Below, piece by piece: positions 45,769-56,345 of a stretch of 64,000 nt of DNA; the first letter of the stretch is position 1, and every line of letters begins with the position of its first letter. Source of the stretch: Trifolium pratense (taxonomy: Eukaryota > Streptophyta > Magnoliopsida > Fabales > Fabaceae); contig NC_060060.1 of the NCBI RefSeq assembly GCF_020283565.1, positions 70,913,257-70,977,256 of the forward strand. Reading direction: 5' to 3'. The notes under the pieces are model-generated. The model worked only from the letters and a program-made list of their open reading frames with translations. It was not told the origin of the DNA and did not search any database. The position numbers and the translations under genes are program-made.

Positions 45769-47739
45769 AGGAGCTCCTTGTTACTCTTGCATCGGCGCCA
45801 ATCATTACCTCCATCATTTTGTCTCCAGCGGTTATCACGTCCGTAGTTAGTTGTTCTTCATCGCCGATTTCTTTGTTCATCTTTGTACCTCCATCGCTCA
45901 CTTCCATATTCGTGTTCCGCGTTTCTGTCAATCTCTGACGCCGCTGCCTTGTTCGGTTTAGCCTGCTACAAACTAGTTGTGGGTTGTTTCAATGTTATGG
46001 GTCGATTCAGCTTATAAGCTGTGGTTTAGAGGCTTCCTTGGTTCATAAACCTTGCTCAGCGTAGATCAAATTTTTGGATTGTTGAGCTATGTTTTGGTTT
46101 TTGCAGGTTGGAAGGGTTCTTGAAGCAAAGTTTTAGATCTTTGTGTTGAACTTGAAAGTGAAATTGAATAGTTTGAGAGAGATTTGTTCATGGAATCAAG
46201 GAGATGAATAGTTGGTCCTTGAATCTGCAATTTTTTTTCTGGAAAATTTCTAAAGAACTTGATAAAGTTTTTTTTTTGGGATTAACTTGATGATGATTTT
46301 TTAATCTGCAAATTTTAAAGAATTTTTTCTGATTTTCTTTATTTTTTTAATTAAAATATATTTTAAAAAAAAATTATCTGATGTGTCAAGCCACATCGTT
46401 ATTTTTTTAATAAAAAATAGAAAAAAAGACCGAAGTGTTACAAATATACAAGATAAATGACCTATAACTATATGTTACAAATAAAAAATAAAGGACCAAA
46501 ATATTACAAATAAATAAGATAAAGGACCTCTGATATAATTTTGCATTTAAAATATGTCAAATCATCATTTTAAAATGTAAAAATTTAATAGAGATCAAAT
46601 AGAAGGACCGATTTCGTAAAAATGTGAAATAGAGGACTAAAAAGCTAATATTAAATTGAAATAGTATAAGTGGTAATTAAGTGCAACTTAACTGAAACTC
46701 TTCTACACGTTCTAGAATGTAAGACTAATACAAATTCAAACCCATAAATTACCAACTGCCCATGTGGCCCACCAATTTACTTTCGCATGTCGGTCTCATC
46801 TTTTCTTTTCAAGACGCGCAACGCGCTTTGCTTAGTCATTCGTCCCTACCTAACTACAAGAAAATTAATGATAATAATGACACAATATCTTTGAAATATA
46901 TATGTCTTTTTATGAAATATTGAAATGTTCATTTATTTCAATCCGTTTCTGGGAAAAAAAATGAATTCGTTTCTTAGACATTAAGTTTGGTCCAATAATA
47001 AGAAATTTAAATACTATGGATAAAATTTTAAGTTCAATTTTCATTGTTTTAGGTATAAATTTAAATTGCATTAAAAAATTTATAAATTAAATTTTTTTGA
47101 ATTAGGCTCTTGTAAAGAAAATATTCACTTTAGCGTATAAAATAAATGATATTTATTATTAACTAATAAATCGTAACGAATTAGGAATTGTATCATGTAA
47201 AAGTAGCTAAGTTAATAGCTGTCATTTAAGGGGATAGAGTTTGAACTCAAAATCATCTACTTTTTCATACTTTATATTTATAATATATGAGTTTAGTCAT
47301 TAAACTACCGTACAAAAAATACCAAGCCAGAGATCCTTATCGTTATCATCATAACTCTTAATTTTGTTTACTCCTCAGTGGCCACTAATCTAGCCACTTT
47401 AATCCCTAATGACCAATTAGGCCAGTGGAACTTCATCCATTTTCAAACACAAAGTTTTGCATAGGAAATTTTGGTGATACTCATGTATAAACAAAATTTG
47501 ACTTTATAAATTTATTGAAAAATAATTTATCTCATCTAGATTAAATATATTATATTTTTAATAAATATAAAAAAATCAAATTTTATTTATTTATACATGA
47601 AAGCATTGAGAGTACTTGTTAATATACCTTAAAAAAATATCGACTCTCACAATTATGATCAGGAGCAACTGAAACAGCTTGATGACAAAACTAACGCCAA
47701 ACTAAATTAAGCGGTTCGGTGAACAATTTTTTTTTTTGT

Positions 47740-47835
47740 CAAGTAGCCTAGTGGTTAGAAAATATTCCAACCCGAACTCTTGCACATATAATGCGATGTC
47801 TCTACCAACTGAGCTAAACACGAAAAATAAATTTT
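47740..47835 (-). repeat. tRNA-derived SINE (minus strand)
   Basis: On the minus strand TTTAGCTCAGTTGGTAGAGA is a near-perfect A box and AGAGTTCGGGTTGGAATA a weakened B box about 40 bp later. The arrangement equals that at 17575-17690. Confidence 0.75.
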
Positions 47836-47849
47836 TATATAAATTTTTT

Positions 47850-47935
47850 TGGTTTACAATAAACTGGGGATCGAACACAAGACCTATAACATCTACCAAA
47901 ATCCCTCACCAATAGACCAACACTGGCTTAATTTT
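47850..47935 (-). repeat. Second tRNA-derived SINE (minus strand)
   Basis: On the minus strand AGTGTTGGTCTATTGGTGAG is followed by CTTGTGTTCGATCCCCAG, an A-box/B-box pair of tRNA type. It abuts the SINE at 47740-47835. Confidence 0.6.
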
Positions 47936-48320
47936 TATATTTTTTTTTTTAAGCAAGTAAATTTTTATATTAAACCATTTAAAATAGAATAAGATAAAAC
48001 ATAGTACTTTTCTACCAAAAAAAAAAAAAAAACATAGTACTTTGTTTATAATAATATTACCTATTTCCGTCCATCAAATCACATATGAATGACAAATTCC
48101 ATTTCAACCTTTGACAATTACACACGCAATACCCTTCACCTGCCACGAACCTTCATTCTCTTTATCAAATCTTTATTTAACACTTGTCCCTTAATTTCTC
48201 CATTTTTCTCATTCTATATTCTCTCTTTTATACACCATTCTTAATCTAATAATCTCTTATATACTATCAATTATTACAGCTTATACTAATTTTCAGAATC
48301 AAGAGTTAGAGTAACCAACC

Positions 48321-50502
48321 ATGGACATGAACAACAACAACAACAATAATGAACAATCCTTTTGGCAATTCAGTGATCAACTAAGGCATCATCAAGCATC
48401 AAATTTAGCAAATTTATCTCTAAATGATTCAATTTGGAGCAACAACAAAAGACATGATCAAAGGATAAACTTTGATGTCAAAAACAACACTACAATTTCT
48501 GATAACAACAACAACAACTCCTTCACTTCAAAACCAAGTGATTTCAATGATGGATGGAAAATGATGAACAATTCTAATGGAACCCTTTTTTCCATGCCAC
48601 ATAATAACAACAACATCAACCCTCTTGGTGGATTTAACAAGGGAATTTATTCTTCCCCTTATGTTAACAATAACAACCTTAACAACATCAACAACAACCT
48701 TAACAATATCAATTTGAATGGTTACAAGTCAGGTTTTAAGGTTAGTGATGAATTTCACCTACCAAACAAAGGTGTCAAGAAGAATCTCAACAACAATAAT
48801 AACAACAGCAGCAACAAGAAGCATGGAGATAATAATGATGTTACTAAAACTTCTACTGACAAGAAATTCAAAACTCTTCCACCATCTGAGTCTTTACCTA
48901 GGAATGAAACCATTGGTGGGTATATCTTTGTTTGTAACAATGATACCATGGCTGAGAATCTCAAAAGACAGATCTTTGGTGAGTTCCATCTATCCCTTTT
49001 TTCATTATTGCTAGAATCATTTTTCATTTTCTATATATCTGCTTCCTAGCTATAGAGAATTAGTTGTTTTCAATTTCATATTTGTGGTGCTTAGCATGAT
49101 TATCAATTCCAGATTACAACTTTGATTCGAAAGACTTTGTTTTCTGAACCATGGATCGAATCTTATATGAATTATAAGATATATTACCAATCAAAATATG
49201 ACAATTTTGTAGTAAAATTCAAGTCATCATCAATCAAATGATAAAAACACTAACTAGATATACAAAGTTCACAAAAAAAAAAAATTGGTTGGCTACACTA
49301 TGTTTAGGTACTTATTCATTCTAATCAATCGGCATTGATCATAGTGAATCAGTATTCGAGATGTCCGACAACGGATGTGAGATTGTCTGAACATGAGTTT
49401 ATAAAGTAGAGGCGATCGTCACCTTATAAGCCAGTTTTGTAGGGCTGAATTAGACCTCTACTTCATAAACGCACTTCATAAACACATGTTCAGGCCATCT
49501 CACATCCGATGGGGACATCTTAACATGTCCAATATAGACATACACTAAAGACTGGTATCAATTGAGTTCAGTTTTGTATTGAATCAAAATATGACTCACA
49601 TGTATCATAAGTTACTTCCATGAAATTTAACTATGTAATTTGGTTTCTAAATTATTGGTTTTGTTGGTAATTATTGTAGGTCTACCTCCAAGATACAGAG
49701 ATTCAGTTAGAACCATAACTCCAGGGTTACCCCTTTTTCTATACAACTATTCCACTCACCAACTCCATGGAATTTTTGAGGTATGTATCTAGTTGTGGAT
49801 TAGGCTATGTTTAAATTAGAATTTACAAGATCATATTTAAGAGTAATAATATTAATATATTTTTTTTGTGTTCTTCAGGCTGCAAGTTTTGGAGGAAGCA
49901 ATATTGATCCAACAGCTTGGGAGGATAAGAAGTGCCCTGGCGAATCTCGTTTCCCTGCTCAGGTATAGTCTCTTATCCAATTATTATCGTTCTGTTTGGA
50001 TTGACTTATTTGAGCTTATCTGCTGATATAAGCATGTATGAGATTGTTTGCTAGAACCCTTGGAAACAACTTATGACATGTTCGTAAGTTGTTTTCAGCT
50101 TACTTTCATCAGCTCTCCAGGATAGCTTAATAAACAAATTATAGCTTATACATAACTGCTTAATTAAACCGTTTGTTGCTTATGAATTTGGACACATGAT
50201 GATTGCAGGTACAAGTGATAACTAGAAAAATTTGTGAGCCACTGGAGGAGGATTCTTTTAGACCAATTCTTCACCATTACGACGGCCCTAAGTTTCGTCT
50301 TGAACTAAGTGTGTCCGAGGTATAACTTCATCATCAACTTGCACAATATTGATATTTCTTTGTACGAGGATATAGTTTTGTATATTTTTTTTAACTCTGA
50401 ATTAATAAACTGTCTTGATTTTTCTTTCAGGCACTGTCACTTCTGGATATTTTTGCAGATCAGAATAGTTTCAATGACATTTTCAAAGCTATACCGGCAT
50501 AA
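48321..50502 (+). CDS. NRP: Asn-rich DCD-domain protein (NRP type), 5 exons
   Basis: Exons 48321-48978, 49680-49780, 49879-49962, 50209-50319 and 50431-50502 join in frame to about 341 residues. The first ~190 residues are a low-complexity Asn-rich region with many Asn runs. The C-terminal ~130 residues are a Development and Cell Death (DCD) domain: GGYIFVCNNDTMAENLKRQI, LPPRYRDSV, PLFLYNYSTHQLHGIFEAAS, FPAQVQV and the closing RLELSVSEAL region. This layout equals soybean NRP-A/NRP-B and carrot B2, which act in ER-stress and osmotic-stress cell death signalling in soybean; the role here is inferred from family only. No signal peptide or membrane span. The start is the first ATG, in good context (AACCATGGACATG). 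The 3' UTR extends to about 50755 with an AATACAATAAG-type signal. Confidence 0.92.
49365..49530. repeat. Inverted repeat in NRP intron 1
   Basis: ATGTCCGACAACGGATGTGA, then GAACATGAGTTTATAAAGTA, is mirrored by ACTTCATAAACACATGTTCA, then CATCTCACATCCGATGGGGA. The 165-bp hairpin lies wholly in the intron. It is likely a small MITE. Confidence 0.75.
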
Positions 50503-52470
50503 AATAGTCGAAAATACAGAGAATACAAGAACATAAGTTATAAAGAAAATAGAAAATGAAGATTGTGAATCACTTATAAGAAGGGTCCTAAGATATATGA
50601 CAATGAATATGGTGGAGGAAGATTGAATATTCAACCAATATATGTATAAGTATATGAGTTCATTATGTACTATTTTGTGTAGAGGTTGTTATGCCTAATT
50701 TCCCCCCTTTTATTGTGTGTGTATATGAATATCACATAAATCAATACAATAAGAATGAACTAATTTATGTTATGGTTATAAACTACAAATTGAATTGAGG
50801 CTTATAATAGAAGAAAAAGGCCTTCATGTTGCAGCTTTATATAGTGTTTGCTGACTTGCTGTTATGTCATACAATTAACCCTGGTAGTTGCTTGCATAGC
50901 ATCCAAGAGAGCTAAAGCTTCACCCTCAATTTTTATTTTTTAGTGTAAAATTTACATTAAAAAAACCTTCGGCAAATATGTACCTAGGCAGGCCTTGCAA
51001 CTATATCATATTTTTGTATCCGTCTCTGTACTTTTTTTTATTCGGTTTGAATCCTTGCACTTTTGAAAAATTGTTTTTGGTCCCTACCGTTAGTGTGGTC
51101 TTAAATAAAAAATTAATAATTAAAACTAATGTAGCGTCATGTTTTGTTTGTTGCTGGCAAGCGTGACACTGTCACCAGAAAGACCATTGTCGTCTCTTCC
51201 GACCGGTTCATTTACACAATTGAAGAATTATCCAAAACCACTGATTAAAATTAGGATGTTCAAAATTGCACAATTTAGAAACTAGAAGACCAAAAATATA
51301 ATTAAACAATTTTTTTATTTTTTTTTGCTTTTGGGGTACGACTTATGCCCTCCTATCTAAATAAAAATTAATGTTGGGTCAATAAAATTTGATCATTTCT
51401 ATGGACGGAGTTAGAATGAGGACCAATAGAAGCACTCGTCCACACAAACATTTTTTTTTATATTAATATGTCATTATATTTATTTATCTCTTTATTTTAT
51501 TTTAACTTTATATGATATTATATTAATGAGCTTCTTTTACTCAATACGAGTTTTTATTAATAAAAGTCTTTTAACTATCAGAGGGTTATAAAAAAAAAAA
51601 AAAAGTCTTTTAACCCTTTTTAGAAAAAATAAGTCTTATAAACCGACTAAAATATAAAACAAGCATGATAGTTAATTTATTAGAAACCAAATTTATCTTA
51701 CCTTCTTTTTGAAGTACCATTACCAAACTAAAAAGGCTTCACAACAAGAATGAAGATGATTTTTTCTTAGAGATTATATGATTATTTATACTAAAGATAA
51801 GATTATTGAAAAATTGACCTCAAATATAATTGAGTAATTGATAGTTTTAATTCTATAAAAAACAATGATGAGCATAACTTTAGAAGTAAAAAGATTGTTC
51901 TTTTTATATTTGTTAATTTTGACAATATTAACTTTTGATATATTTTTTAATTTCTCGTATATATTATGCATTTCACAAATTATTTTACTAAATTAAATTT
52001 TTAAAACTTGACCCTTCAATCATAATTGATAGCTTCGTGCCCAATTTAGACCAAATATCTCACTTTTTATTGGCCAAATTTTCTGTGATTTTTTTCTTTT
52101 GTCAAATAGTCTTTCTATGATATTTAAGACATGCTGAAATAAGTCTTCTGACTTTTTTTATTTTTATTACGATAATATAAGTACGAGGATTTTACCACTA
52201 TTATAATGATAATTAATCACCGTCAAGGAAATTATGATAGACATAATGTGATTTTTCTCCTCCCAACTGAAATTTTTATACGCAAAAGAATAAGACATCA
52301 AACCGTTGACACTACATAAAGACTTAAAATCCTTACTACTTAAACCAAGGTCCTTTTTAGCTTGGACCTATTGAAGGCATCGTCTCTTTATGTGTTGGGC
52401 GGGTGGCACGGCGTGCGTGAATCGAAAATATTAAAGTGTTCCGAAATGCACACGAAATTGTCATGCCACC
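50503..52470. other. Intergenic region right of the NRP gene
   Basis: NRP 3' UTR, then AT-rich sequence with poly-A/T tracts. No open frame with recognisable content. Confidence 0.55.
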
Positions 52471-52555
52471 TCCACGTCGCTGCAATCCGAACATTTCACC
52501 AAACTATTCAATCGATAGGAGCGACGGGCGGTATGTACAAAGGACATGGACGAAA
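52471..52555 (-). rRNA. Decayed 18S rRNA gene fragment (3' part)
   Basis: ATTCAATCGATAGGAGCGAC followed by GGGCGGTATGTACAAAGG is the reverse complement of the universally conserved 18S region with GTACACACCGCCCGTCGCTCC, with GATAGG for GGTAGG and GTATGT for GTGTGT. The upstream part (ACGTCGCTGCAATCCGAACA) continues the match. The differences recalled are almost all G-to-A or C-to-T. At about 85 bp it is not a functional gene. The GC-rich sequence at 52380-52470 beside it may share the origin but I could not assign it. Confidence 0.8.
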
Positions 52556-52779
52556 GTATTAGATTAGATCATTCCATCCAATCAGTTTGTTTAAGGTTAG
52601 ATTAGATCATTCCATCCAATCTTATTATAGACATCCATACCAAATTTAACCCATCAACTCTTTCTCTCTCTCTCTCCTACTTGAACTGCAAACGAGCCGG
52701 AAGAAAAAAGAACTTGAAGCCTTCAAATCCAAAGGACCTATTGTGTGGATAATACTATTTTGTGTGGATTAATTAGATT

Positions 52780-53670
52780 TGGAGTTTAACTTTTCGCATC
52801 CCGGGCATACATGCGCATCCACTGATATTCCAAATTTATCCCTTTCGCTACTTAGAAAGAGTGTGTAAATAGCAAAAATTGGGGGAAAAAAAGTTTTCTT
52901 TCTAGATAGCAAACTACAAACTGAGTTCGCTTTCTAGAATGCGAACCTTAAAAAAATCAATTCTTTTGTCCTCTTCACCCTTCTCTTGTCTCCTATAAAA
53001 TAATTTTGAACGAAACACAGTTTGCAAGTTAAATTGTGAACCATTCATTCACCTAATTTTCTATTTTCTGTCAAATTTATCAACTCATGTAGCCTTGACA
53101 CATGTCTATTAAGTATAAATGTAAACTTGGTCATATCAAATAAAGTAATAATTCAGTATAGCTATATTTACGGTGTGTGTGTGTGTGTGATTGGTTGATA
53201 ATGTCACAACCGCCCCAGTGACAAATTAAAATATGATATAAGATAGTGGCCACAATTGTATAAGATACACTAGTTAAAATGTAAATTGAGTTTTTGCACT
53301 CTAAATAGCGAAAGCGAACACTATTCGCACTCGACATAGCGAGTAGCAATATTTTATACTCAAACGCAATGTCTGCGCCCCCCATGAATGAAAACAAGAG
53401 TTCGTTTTCTAGATAGCAAACTGCAGACCGAGTTCGCTTTCTACATAGCAAACTGCAACCGAGTTCGCTTTCTAGAATGCAAACTCCATTTTTAATGATT
53501 TTTTTCATTCATGGGGTGGCGCAGACGTTGAGTTTGATTATAAAATATTGTCACTCGCTGCTTAGAGTGCGAAAAGTGCTCGCATCCTAGAAAGCGAGAG
53601 GGTTAGTTTTGTCATTTTAGGGGATGACTGAGGAATTTTAGTGGGTACGAAAAGTAAAACTCTGAAATTT
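52780..53670. mobile_element. Foldback element built from TTCGC...TAGAAAGCGAA words
   Basis: Outer ends: GAGTTTAACTTTTCGCATCC on the left and, as reverse complement, GAGTTTTACTTTTCGTACCC on the right. An inner pair of inverted arms lies at 53285-53400 and 53500-53610 (CTCGACATAGCGAGTAGCAA against TTGTCACTCGCTGCTTAGAG; ATTTTATACTCAAACGCA against GTTTGATTATAAAATATT). The centre has four versions of GAGTTCGCTTTCTA(g/c)A(a/t)(t/a)(g)C(a/g)AAC (52921-52946 and 53397-53490). No transposase is seen. Confidence 0.7.
53173..53189. repeat. (GT)n microsatellite
   Basis: Short GT run inside the foldback element. Confidence 0.9.
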
Positions 53671-53767
53671 ATTCAAAGATAAATAATTGTGGTCCACTTT
53701 GTGACTGGAAAATAGCGCAACAACAGAGGATAAACAGCAGCAGCAGTAATGTAATAACAGAGAGTCA

Positions 53768-54250
53768 TACGTGGACCAAACCTCCGGTGCGAGCACTTAA
53801 ATGCAATATAGACACAACATGTTATGCGGAGTTGAATATATACTGTATAGGGATGTGTGTGCGTGATGCTCAAGGGAAATTCATTGGTGCATACACGAGA
53901 AGATTTGACGGAAAACCGGAGATAGCAGAGGCAGAAGCAATGAGTGTTTTGGAAGCACTTTAGTGGTTACAAAATGCTGACATGTCAAATGTTCAAATTG
54001 AAAGCGATTGTCTCCATGTGGTACAAGCTATAAACAAAAAGTTTAGAAACAACACTGAGTTTGATGTTATTATTGAGTTGTGTCGTAGTGTATTAAATAT
54101 GATTCAAAATTGTAAAGGTCAGCTATGTTAGGAGACAAATCAATCGAGTAGCTCATGATCTTGTGCGGAAAAATCATTTTAATGTTGATCCCAAAATCTT
54201 TGATCATTGTCCACTTTGTATTAAAACTATTATTATGAATGAAATGCACT
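53768..54250 (+). pseudogene. RNase H-like (RVT_3) fragment
   Basis: The plus strand reads TWTKPPVRALKCNIDTT and then GMCVRDAQGKFIGAYTRRFD, AEAEAMSVLEAL and a TAG at 53961-53963. In the same frame it goes on with NVQIESDCLHVVQAINKK, the second half of the RNase H-like fold, and after a frameshift near 54118 with VSYVRRQINRVAHDLVR. These are the hallmarks of plant RVT_3 (RNase H-like) sequences that come from LINEs or form small host families. The stop and the frameshift make it a remnant. No RT lies next to it. Confidence 0.85.
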
Positions 54251-55737
54251 AACAATTGTGGTTCAGCTTGAAACAATTTTTTCATGGTCCATTTTATACA
54301 AAACCCTTGAATCAATTCATTATTGATATTTTCATGACTTGTTACTCCTAACATAAACTATATAATTTCCTTCAAAAAAAAAAAAAACATAAACTATATA
54401 ATAGTAGATCTCAATAATTCATCAGTACGGATGATGGGTTATAGAGAGATATTATTTTTTTGAAAAGAAGAATAGGAGATATTATTTTTGTAACATTTTT
54501 CTGCAAATTATTAGACGTACAATTATTCAACAAAAAAACAAAAAGACGTACAATTTAACATGTTTAGTATACCAATAATTAAAATCCTCATACTAGATCA
54601 TTATTCGATGGTAGAAAACGTTGTTACAAATCCGCCCGTCCGTCACATTGTATCCGATAACTCATATTATAATGCAAAACTTTTTGTTGCTTGTTTTGCA
54701 TGTGACTATTAATGGAACACGACAAAACATGGCCAAATACGTGACCACAAGGGTAAGATAAACATAAGAGAAGTGATATATCAACATCAATTTGTGGACA
54801 AAAATACGACATCTTCTCTCTTTTCTCACAGCAAAAAGTGTATAATGTTGTATATTTGTTTGAACACACAGCCCCACCAATATTTATTTACTCTCTGTCT
54901 CTCTGATCGAAAAATGTTATTTAAACACAATTTTTTAACAAAAATACAACAAAATTATATTTTTTGCTTTTTTTAATATTTGTTGCACGCCTCGATATCC
55001 GTGTTGTGAGTGAAGAAAAGATGTGTTGTATTTTTGTCCAACTTTTTTGTGTTTATATAACACACCTCGTCATTGATCCCTAATCTATACAATACTCTAA
55101 CCCATTCCAAAGACAATACTCCCTCTATCTTGCATGATTTTTTTTTTTTTTTGCATGAAGTTTTAATTTCTACTATTTGTCAAAAATTTTAAAAATTTTT
55201 ACTTATCCTTAAACTTTTAAATTTTTGAATTATTCTTTTCAAGCATATTTACAATAATATTATAAGAAAGAATTTACAAAACTTTAGAATTTTTTATAAT
55301 AAGAAGAATTAAATATAATTTTTTAAATTTCAAAAGTAAAGATAAAAGTAACAAAAATCTAGAATTAGATATCAAATTTTGAAAAAAAAAATTCTGAGAA
55401 ATTTTTTATAGTGTTCTACATCTCTGCAAAAGAATTATTCAAAAATACATATTATTAAAACAACATGAACTAAAACTCTGTGCTTAATAATTTTATACGG
55501 ACTAAAACATGTCACTTTTTGTATAGGAACCAAAAGTAAAATTTGATAATTTTATATGGACCTGCCAAAACCATATCTAACCCTAAAAAAAACTATGTTA
55601 ATGTTGTTTCACAAAAAAATGAAGAACAAAAAAAAAAAGTGAGATGTATACTATCCCTTTTGAAAATATTTATTCAACAATTAATAAAAAAAATTACAAA
55701 TAAATTTGTATGTGATATCCACAACTAAACATTTACT

Positions 55738-55800
55738 TCATACTCATATAGACTATTAGAGCTTTGAAAGCTCTAATAATCCTATTTGTATGAGTATTAT
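55738..55800. repeat. Short hairpin with arms CATACTCATATAG and TATTAGAGCTTT
   Basis: ATACTCATATAGACTATTAG, AGCTTTGAAAGCT, then CTAATAATCCTATTTGTATG and AGTAT fold back on themselves over about 28 bp per arm with few mismatches. The central AGCTTTGAAAGCT word is repeated at 55848 and 55921. Confidence 0.8.
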
Positions 55801-56054
55801 TTGTATGATATAGTTTGTTCTTATTTAGTGGATAAATAATCCTAAACTGTTAGAGCTTTGAAAGCTATTCCGACTTTGGGGTAGTGTAAAAGAAAAAAAA
55901 CTGTAATGTTAATAATACTATTAGAGCTTTGAAAGCTATTCCGGCTTTGGTGAACTTGCAATGAGATCCAACACACCTAAATATTTTCCAAAATAAAAAT
56001 TCAGTATCAATAAGAATTACTTTTGTCATCCTACATATTACTCGTGCGCCTATG

Positions 56055-56345
56055 CGTTTTCCATTTTACTTTTTTACTACTTAAGTAGTAGATATTATAA
56101 AAATCCTGGCAGAGTATTTTTTCCTCAAAATTTCTCATTTTTATGACGTCCAAAATCCGCTACTTTAAGTAACCGACGTTATAAAAATCTTGATAGAATG
56201 TTTTTGTCTCAAAAATCTCATTTTTATAACATCCGCTATCCGGATGTTATCCGGATATTATGATGTTATAAAAATGAAATTTTTGAGAAAAAAACACTCT
56301 CCTACGTATAATCCGCAACTTAAGTAACGAATAGGGTATATTAAT
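56055..56345. mobile_element. Inverted-repeat MITE with CTACTTAAGTAG ends
   Basis: Left TTATAAAAATCCTGGCAGAG and TCTCATTTTTATGACGTCC, right GATGTTATAAAAATGAAATT and GAAAAAAACACTCTCCTACG; the copies are mirrored around CCGGATGTTATCCGGATATT (about 56240). TACTTAAGTAGTAGA starts it and CAACTTAAGTAACGAATAG ends it. The same AAGTA words occur at 18150-18188. Confidence 0.65.

Larger units (their letters stand above)
43184..46554. mobile_element. Mutator-like TIR element with 10-bp TSD, interrupted by a solo LTR
   Basis: The element spans about 43194-46544. Long terminal inverted repeats (roughly 230 bp each) start GCAAAATTAAAACAGAGGTC on the left and, as reverse complement, GCAAAATTATATCAGAGGTC on the right. 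ATTTAAAATA flanks both sides (43184-43193 and 46545-46554). A 9-11-bp duplication with long TIRs is typical of MULEs. The unique interior (43430-43566 and 45774-46320) is moderately GC-rich and looks like captured host sequence; no MuDR transposase is present. Without the solo LTR the element is about 1.14 kb. Confidence 0.75.
42893..46665. mobile_element. Outer MITE-like element, split by a Mutator-like element
   Basis: The left part TTTGGTCTCCTATTTTAACA (from 42899) is a diverged inverted copy of the right part, whose reverse complement is TTTAGTCCTCTATTTCACAT (46628-46647). Similarity continues inward into CATTTAAAATA words. Ends are approximate because the arms agree at only about three quarters of positions. 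Confidence 0.5.
46666..48320. other. Intergenic region upstream of the NRP gene
   Basis: AT-rich, with two SINE-like segments at 47740-47935. The last 250 bp (CT-rich, with TTTTATACACC near 48228) are the likely promoter and leader of the NRP gene. No other coding sequence is supported. Confidence 0.5.

Noticed and set aside
45672..45938. 88-codon frame across the end of the solo LTR
   Set aside because: It starts inside the solo LTR and continues into the interrupted TIR element, so the joint is accidental.
48718..49014. Second frame in NRP exon 1
   Set aside because: Overlaps the NRP frame and runs into the intron; repetitive Asn codons read out of frame.
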